From Argopecten irradians (Eukaryota; Mollusca; Bivalvia; Pectinida; Pectinidae), in the NCBI RefSeq assembly GCF_041381155.1, contig NC_091143.1, positions 32,985,331 to 33,049,330 of the forward strand: a stretch of 64,000 nucleotides of DNA. Direction: 5' to 3'. Shown piece by piece: positions 59,401 through 64,000 of the stretch (positions within the stretch are counted from its first letter, which is position 1; every line of letters begins with the position of its first letter). The translations under genes were made by a program, and so were the position numbers. Below the pieces are notes generated by a model that searched no databases, was not told where the DNA came from, and was given only the letters and a program-made list of their open reading frames with translations.

Positions 59401-62400
59401 GAAACAAAAACCACAGTTAATGTCGTCCAATATCGACTCAGTATATCAGTAAGAATCAAATGCTCAATTATACAAAAACATCATTGTTAATTTATATCAA
59501 TCATCTGCTTTCAAAAATTGTATAACCAAGAAAACAGAAACAAATTATTCTTATTGTGTGCGTGAATTTTCCATTTTTTCAATAAACACCTACATGACCA
59601 GCTCTGTAACTTACAGATTTTCTGATTTATAATATAATTCCCCCTACCTGGAGGAATGGCTTTGTCGTGAACCCTGGCGCTGTGTTGATGATTGTTGACC
59701 TCAATAGACAAGTTGGATATCTTATTGGGTGCGTAAATTTTCCATTTTTTTCAATAAAAACTACATGACCAGCTCTGTAACTTACAGATTTTCTGATTTA
59801 CAATATAATTCCCCCTACCTGGAGGAATGGCTTTGTCGTGAACCCTGGCACTGTGTTGATGATTGTTGACCTCAATAGACAAGTTGGATATCTGGGAGAG
59901 AAAGTTGTGTACACGTTGTGCCTCTTTCTGAGCTTCCAGCTTCCGTAACTTGACTCGTTGTCTGGCTAGGAACCCTCTGACAACTAAAACAGCAGACATA
60001 ACATTTATAATATTTCAATAATTTTTGTGCTACTTAAAAATTCCAGGACTATTTTGAAAAAAAATTTACCAAAGTGTCATTGCACTTTATCTTCGGATCT
60101 GTATTCAGGTATACTGTAATGTTCTTACATAAACAAGTGGCCAATGGGCTTTAACGGTCACCTGAGTTTGAATATATAATGAAACAAATTAAAGACAAAT
60201 AGACACTATATACTGGGCCTTGAAGTTGGTCAGTCTATGAAGAGTATTTGCTTCCATTAAACCTGTGAACTTAGAAGAAGAATTTTTTGAAATTTTAGTC
60301 ATTTTGACCCTGTTTGGTCACACCCCTCTGGTCCCCTAAGGGGTCAGCGAGGACCGATATGGATGTTTAAATGCTATATCTCAGGCTATTAATTCTAATC
60401 AAGTTTGACTCACTGTGATTTTTCTCCTTATATAACTGGGGTCAGTAAACGACCTGTTTTACAATGCCAAACCCCCCTATATTTTTCCCAATTACAATGA
60501 AAAATTCCCAAATCGAATTTCAGAGAAAAAGAAGCGGCCCATGGGCCTTAACAGTCACCTGAGTTCATATACAGAATGAAACAAAGACATATAACCACTT
60601 ACATTGGCCCATCAGGCTCTTGAAGGCAGTCAGTGATTTTATAAATTTGACTTTTTAATTTATGAAGAATATTTGATTCCATCAAATCTGTGAGGAAAGA
60701 TTTTTGAAATGTTATCCATTTTGACCCCTTTTGGCCCCGGCCCTCTGGCCCCTGGGGGTCGACCAGGACCAATATGAATATGACGTATGCTATATCTCAG
60801 GCTAATAGTTCTAACCAAGATTGGCTAATTTCCTACTAAACTAAGCAAATAATGTTAATAAATGTGTTTTTCCTATATAAACTATGGTAAATTTGACCCC
60901 CTCCCAAGGAGAAAATCTGAGAACCCAGGGCCATATAATTCACAATTTTTATAAAACACTGTAATACTTTTCTATCTATAAAGAGTATTGATTCTACCAT
61001 TTCCAAATTTAAAAGATTTTTGAAGTTTTAGCCTATTTGACCCTTTTTAGCCCCGCCCCTCTGCCCCCAGGGTGTCTGCCAGGACCAATAAGGATATGAT
61101 ATCGATATTGAAATGCTATCTCAGACTAATAATTCTAACTAAGTGTGACTCATTTCCTTTGAAAATTGAGCAGAAAATGCTTATAAATGTGTTTTCCTAT
61201 ATAAACTATAGTAAATTTGACCCCCTCCCCAGGGGGAAACGTTAGACCCCAGGGTCATATAATTCACAATTTTTATAAAACACCTTAAGACCGGCCTTTA
61301 CATCATCCAGAATTTTAGAAGTTTTAGCCTATTTGACCTTTTTGGCCCCAGGGGGTCGACCAGGACCATATTATATGGATATGATGAGTTAAAATGCTAT
61401 CTCAGGCTAATAACGCTAACCAGGTTTGACTCATTTCCTATGAAAATTGAGCAAAAAATGCTCATAAATGTGTTTTCCCTATACAAACTATATAGTTAAC
61501 TTATATAAACTTGACCCCCTCCCCAGGGGGAAACGTGAGATCCCAATGTCATATAATTCACAATTTTTGTAAGGGACCTTAAGACCTTTCTATCTATGAA
61601 AAGTATTTGATTCTGCTATTTCCAGAATTTCTTCAGAAGATTTTTGAAGTTTTAGCCTATTTGACCCCTTTTGACCCTGACCCTAAGGCCCATGGGGGTC
61701 AGTCATAGAAAATTTGTTAATAGGATTTAATGGCCATCTCATATTGATAATTCTGACAACAGTTTACTCATTCCTATTACAAATGACCAAATAATGCTCA
61801 AAAATGTGTTTCCCTATATAAACTATAGTAAACTTGACCCCCTCCCCAGGGGGAAACGTGAGACCCCAGGGTCATATAATTCACAATTTTTGTAAAGGAC
61901 CTAAGGCCTTTCTATCAATGAAGAGTATTTGATTCTACCACATCTGTAAGTAGAGAAAAAGATTTTTGAAATTTTAGTCAATTTTACCCCTTTTGCCCTA
62001 TATATATAATTGGCCACTACCACAGCCCCCTGGGGGGGAGAGGACCATAAAATTCAAAATTTTGATTGGCCTTATGTCTTCGAAAGTTTGTGCCAAATTT
62101 CATTGAAATTGCTCCAGCAGTTATGGAGAAGAAGTCGAAAATGTAAATTGTTTACAGCCATACGACGGACGACGCACGACGGACAAAAGGCGATTAAAAA
62201 AGGTCACTTGAGTCTTTTACCTAGAACTCAAGATTACTATTACCTGGATATACGTGGATATACAATGTACCTGGATATGAGGAACAGAAATCAAATATAT
62301 TGTAAGTCTGTGTACCTTTCTGAAGATGAACTGCAGACTTCCCCATCACTTTAAAGATGTCTGACAACTGTTCAAGATGATAGTACTTCATAAACACTTT

Positions 62401-63867
62401 GGTTTTCCTGTAAAGTGTTACACATAGTGTCAGCCACACTCCATCACATGAAATAGCATTTGCACATTACTAAATAAATTCCAATATATAGCATGTTATA
62501 CAAATTTCAACTGATATAGACTTTCAATGTAAAATATATGCAGAAGGCATATGCAATTCCTGTGACAGATTGATGTGTCAAGAGTTAAAATAAAAATAAA
62601 GATTGTTTTTCTCTCACATCTTGGTTCCCTAATATGCATCCCCTATGTTATATTTTAAGCTACGTCGAATACGGTATTATTCTTACCCAACTTGCCAGCC
62701 AGTGATTTTACTGGCTTTAAGGATCCGAACACAGTTCTGTTTGTTTCCGTCTAGACTGGCCTTACACAGAAGGATCTTGTACCTAAAGATTTAAACTTCA
62801 CCCATTAGCATGAATTAAAACATAATTTTTTCCCTTTCCAGAATCACCTCGTATTGAAAATCATTAAAACTTCACACATTTAATATTCCTTTTTATATAT
62901 TGTAGTCATTTTTTTCAGTTTTCAGTATAATAAAACATCTAAGCAATTAATATATTATTCTCTATAAAGAATATATTATTGATATACATATTTAGAATTC
63001 AAATCATCGGAATAAGCCCAGAGGTCAGCTCGATGTGTGCTCTTCTCAGATCAGAAAATCTTCCACTTTATAGACACAGGAGCTTCCAGACACTGCAGAA
63101 CTACAAATGGAGTAAACAGAAGTTATATTCTAGAAAAAGATGGAGCAGATCGAGAAACCTCTGAACACGAATCCTTACTTCTCTACAAATTCTGGGAAGG
63201 ATGGTCGCACAGCGAAACCCTCTCTCCGAATCTTGATAGTTTCCAGCATCCCAGTGTATAATAACTGTAAAGAAATGATATAGAATCATCAGACATTGGA
63301 TCAGATAAAATAGTGATAAAACGAAATGATACAGAATCATCAGACATCGGATAAGATTAATAGAATCTTACATTGGTCTGTCAAGTGAACTGAGATATCC
63401 AGGATACCCGAGTGAAAGATTTTGGCAGTCAACCTGAACCTTGCCATGGGTTGACGGCCAAAATCTGTCATTGGAGTTCAGATATCCTTGTCCACTTGAC
63501 AGATCCATGTTTGATTCTTTTTTCTCCAATACTTAGTAGGGTTCTCGTTGCTTTCCAGCTTTTTCATTGCGTTATTATCACATGAACATCGTTATGTGTC
63601 AAAATTGATGACGTCATCGAAAAAATGCACGACTTGGCTTTGCCGCTTATATTGATGAGGTCATTTTATTATATAGCGCATGTGAGCTATCTTACACAGG
63701 CCCACAGATTTGTTTACTATTATAAAGATTTACACAATTCTCATTACCTGATCCCTTATATAAGTTTCGTCAAACTTGCCGGGAACTTTCACATGATTTG
63801 GTTTCAAACATCGGACAAACACTGGTGACGACGACATCATCCTTTCCATCAGAATCTGTAAGGAGTT
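47394..63867 (-). CDS. Unconventional myosin with C-terminal SH2 domain (3' part, 474 aa visible)
   Basis: Actin-based motor joined to a phosphotyrosine-binding tail. Thirteen exons: 63748-63867, 63179-63264, 62687-62782, 62316-62407, 59819-59983, 59265-59398, 58707-58894, 57201-57290, 56440-56557, 55118-55165, 54040-54105, 51574-51774 and 47394-47414. All phases join. Visible residues 1-131 are the motor end (PVFVRCLKPN, YTGMLETIKIRREGF, GKTKVFMKYYHLEQL). One IQ motif follows (LQKVVRGFLARQR). Then come a charged segment, a proline-rich stretch (ELPPPPVPSFDG), an acidic linker, an SH2 domain (about 284-375) and a tail with Pro/Arg motifs. The SH2 has WFHG, FLIRVSES with the phosphotyrosine Arg311, and RHYMI with His331. 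The motor looks closest to class III, judged by eye only. The N-terminal part lies beyond the window. Confidence 0.92.
47415..48943. other. Myosin last intron, unique part
   Basis: AT-rich sequence with no repeat recognised. A 32-bp segment at 48579-48610 has AG and GT borders but gives a stop in the expected phase. Confidence 0.45.
48944..50205 (+). repeat. GGTCACCTGA-type repeat with seven internal 145-bp units
   Basis: It starts AACAAGAGGCGCAAGGGCCT and ends CGGACGACGACGGACGAAGC...GATGACCT. Seven internal units each contain AAGATGGC...GGCCATCTT, an inverted pair, plus ATAACAACACTTTGTCGGGA. Lies in the last myosin intron. Open frames through it are by-products. Confidence 0.9.
50594..50956 (-). 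mobile_element. TTAA-bordered MITE, copy 3 (inverted)
   Basis: 363 bp with TTAA at both ends, the reverse complement of 27209-27573. The ends are GATGCTCCATCGCTGGCAAA and CTGTCGGCGGTGGAGCATC. Lies in the last myosin intron. Confidence 0.88.
50957..51130. repeat. Tandem repeat of about 60 bp, 3 copies
   Basis: TTAACTAA(C/G)(T/C)ACCAA then a block ending ATGATAT recurs three times next to the MITE. Confidence 0.75.
51574..51774 (-). CDS. Myosin exon: Pro/Arg-rich tail
   Basis: 201 bp, phase 0 at both ends. It has two proline motifs (GPPLPDRNY, GRPLPERPV). The acceptor is a tandem CAG/CAACAG, so two codons may be optional. Reading past the donor adds VRRKFM and a stop. Confidence 0.85.
51775..54039. 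other. Myosin intron
   Basis: Long AT-rich intron. Several minus-strand frames of 60-100 codons (such as 53028-53336) show no motif or splice support. Confidence 0.5.
54040..54105 (-). CDS. Myosin exon: post-SH2 segment
   Basis: 66 bp, phase 0 at both ends, good acceptor and donor. It encodes CDYQELMPENYYFKLEQK, with several tyrosines in acidic context that could be phosphorylated. Confidence 0.85.
54106..55117. other. Myosin intron
   Basis: Nothing recognised between the two exons. Confidence 0.5.
55118..55165 (-). CDS. Myosin exon: SH2 end
   Basis: 48 bp, phase 0 at both ends. It encodes NHLSNWEGYLSEPCGQ, matching the LxxPC ending of SH2 domains. Confidence 0.88.
55166..56012. other. Myosin intron, 3' part
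   Basis: Unique AT-rich sequence. No supported feature. Confidence 0.5.
56013..56242. mobile_element. MITE of about 230 bp with long inverted ends
   Basis: The ends TTTGTAGAAACTCCATTTAA then ACATCGTGTAGCTCACTT and their complement (about 50 bases) face each other. It lies in an intron between two SH2 exons. No coding content. Confidence 0.8.
56440..56557 (-). CDS. Myosin exon: SH2 beta-D to helix B
   Basis: 118 bp. It encodes GEGRVRHYMID, KKFVIVGEKKVH and LKDLVDYYSS, all typical of the SH2 second half, with the beta-D4 His present. Confidence 0.94.
56630..56785. mobile_element. Short inverted-repeat element, about 155 bp
   Basis: The arms contain CAGTTGTTTCGTAGCAGATC and AACTCTTTTTCTGAGGTGTT with complements on the right, leaving a small loop. 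Probably a MITE in the same SH2 region. Confidence 0.75.
56786..57200. other. Myosin intron
   Basis: AT-rich, nothing recognised. Confidence 0.5.
57201..57290 (-). CDS. Myosin exon: SH2 beta-B strand
   Basis: 90 bp. It encodes SEVLLGSKPIGCFLIRVSES and FGYTLSF. The FLIR arginine is the residue that holds phosphotyrosine in SH2 domains. Confidence 0.93.
57845..58745. repeat. 63-bp minisatellite derived from the SH2 exon end and splice donor, about 14 copies
   Basis: The plus-strand unit is CCCATGGAACCACTCAGCCA, then TGAAGCTATG, TTATAACACTAGACTGTACC and TCAGACTAATCAG. On the minus strand each unit reads as the 41-base end of exon 58707-58894 (AEWFHGLIS-like) followed by AG|GTA and 20 bases of intron. 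The unit at the right edge is the real exon. The period is 21 codons, so plus-strand frames of 74 and 128 codons arise by chance. Confidence 0.93.
58707..58894 (-). CDS. Myosin exon: acidic linker and SH2 start
   Basis: 188 bp, phase 0 in and phase 2 out. It begins ADSSDSDQFSDDEF (casein-kinase-like acidic serines) and ends with AEWFHGVISR, the start of SH2. Its last 41 bases plus donor are copied about 14 times in the following intron. Confidence 0.93.
59265..59398 (-). CDS. Myosin exon: proline-rich tail
   Basis: 134 bp, phase 1 in and phase 0 out. It encodes AYFKTGKDELPPPPVPSFDG and SFGTQ. PPPPVP could bind SH3, WW or EVH1 domains. Confidence 0.9.
59551..59892. repeat. 171-bp tandem duplication covering part of the IQ exon
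   Basis: Copy 59722-59892 contains the last 74 bases of exon 59819-59983, its donor and intron sequence. Copy 59551-59721 repeats it with few changes. The extra copy has a donor and an AATAAG acceptor-like site, but in the incoming phase it reads into a stop after a few codons. Confidence 0.9.
59819..59983 (-). CDS. Myosin exon: IQ motif and post-IQ segment
   Basis: 165 bp. It completes the single IQ motif (VVRGFLARQR) and encodes a charged helix (KLEAQKEAQRVHNFLSQIS). Its last 74 bases and donor are part of a 171-bp tandem duplication lying downstream in the next intron. Confidence 0.93.
60130..62215 (+). repeat. Large GGTCACCTGA-type repeat with nested start
   Basis: It begins ACAAGTGGCCAATGGGCTTT then AACGGTCACCTGAG. 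A second left end (GCGGCCCATGGGCCTTAACA) starts near 60530, so one copy is inserted in or fused to another. About four internal units of 290-330 bp share CCCCTCCCCAGGGGGAAACG and ATTCACAATTTTTGTAA. The right end is ACGACGGACGACGCACGACG...AGGTCACTTGAG. It lies in the intron before the IQ exon. Confidence 0.85.
62316..62407 (-). CDS. Myosin exon: converter end
   Basis: 92 bp. It encodes GKTKVFMKYYHLEQL and the beginning of the lever helix (SAVHLQK). Confidence 0.95.
62687..62782 (-). CDS. Myosin exon: converter part 1
   Basis: 96 bp. It encodes YKILLCKASLDG and VRILKASKITGWQVG, leading to the converter end. Phases fit both neighbours. Confidence 0.92.
63179..63264 (-). CDS. Myosin exon: SH1-helix region
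   Basis: 86 bp. It encodes LLYTGMLETIKIRREGFAVR and SFPEFVEK, the standard relay/SH1 segment of myosin motors. Confidence 0.95.
63265..63350. repeat. 50-bp tandem duplication, about 1.7 copies
   Basis: GAAATGATATAGAATCATCA then GACATTGGAT recurs after 50 bases in the intron just upstream (in gene direction) of the SH1-helix exon. Confidence 0.75.
63374..63507. repeat. Hairpin element, about 134 bp
   Basis: The arms contain GTCTGTCAAGTG, GAGATATCC, AGATTTTGGC and TCAACC, with the complements in mirrored order on the right around a loop CCTTGCCATG. A MITE-like fold-back in a myosin intron. Confidence 0.75.
63748..63867 (-). CDS. Myosin exon: actin-binding helix region
   Basis: 120 bp, phase 0 at both ends. 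It encodes SPVFVRCLKPN, the near-invariant motor motif, and ends TYIRDQ. It is the first exon visible; earlier motor exons lie outside the window. Confidence 0.95.
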
Positions 63868-64000
63868 CTGAAAAAAAAGAGATTACCAAATAATTATAAT
63901 TGTCAACTTTTTATGTTCTTAATGTAGGTTTACTTTCTTTTGATTTAACTACTTTTTATTTATAGGTTACATAAAGATATAACAAATGTAGGGTCAGCTA

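Overview
This is a eukaryotic nuclear window, AT-rich, with few genes and many repeats. The content points to a mollusc, most likely a bivalve. Three signs support this: an inserted tRNA-derived SINE whose body looks like the Meta-domain type described from bivalves (recalled, not searched), several copies of a GGTCACCTGA-bordered interspersed repeat that I associate with molluscs, and two tandem invertebrate-type aquaglyceroporins. No bacterial operon, CRISPR array, rRNA or virus-like element was seen.

Three multi-exon genes were assembled exon by exon from splice sites, reading frame and family motifs. All three lie on the minus strand. (1) 12090-25234 is aquaglyceroporin A: six coding exons, 319 aa, both NPA boxes and a classical glycerol-type filter. 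(2) 29275-35704 is aquaglyceroporin B: seven coding exons, 298 aa. Its exons 2-5 have exactly the same lengths as those of gene A (127, 138, 119 and 218 bp), so the two are tandem duplicates, but B's selectivity-filter residues are replaced. (3) 47394-63867 is the 3' part of an unconventional myosin. It holds the end of the motor, one IQ motif, a proline-rich tail and a full SH2 domain, and the gene continues past the right edge. A fourth, weak two-exon candidate lies at 38194-38607.

Layout: 1-12.1 kb has no gene and holds four tandem arrays plus a MITE. 12.1-25.3 kb is aquaglyceroporin A, with large introns carrying unrelated minisatellites, MITEs and an 805-bp palindrome. 25.3-29.3 kb is intergenic, with a TTAA-bordered MITE and a 47-bp satellite. 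29.3-35.7 kb is aquaglyceroporin B, whose second intron is almost filled by a GGTGGATTGTAAT minisatellite interrupted by the SINE. 35.7-47.4 kb is intergenic: a fold-back element with repeated ETS/CRE/YY1-like motifs, a 37-base C run, a tRNA-like sequence and pyrimidine-rich arrays. 47.4-63.9 kb is the myosin, with repeats in most introns.

The two channels probably move water and small neutral solutes with different selectivity. The myosin probably links an actin motor to phosphotyrosine signalling. No functional link between the channels and the myosin is implied beyond their being neighbours. The most striking observations are the SH2-tailed myosin, a 63-bp minisatellite built from the end of its SH2 exon including the splice donor, and the unusual Q/N/C/R filter of aquaglyceroporin B.
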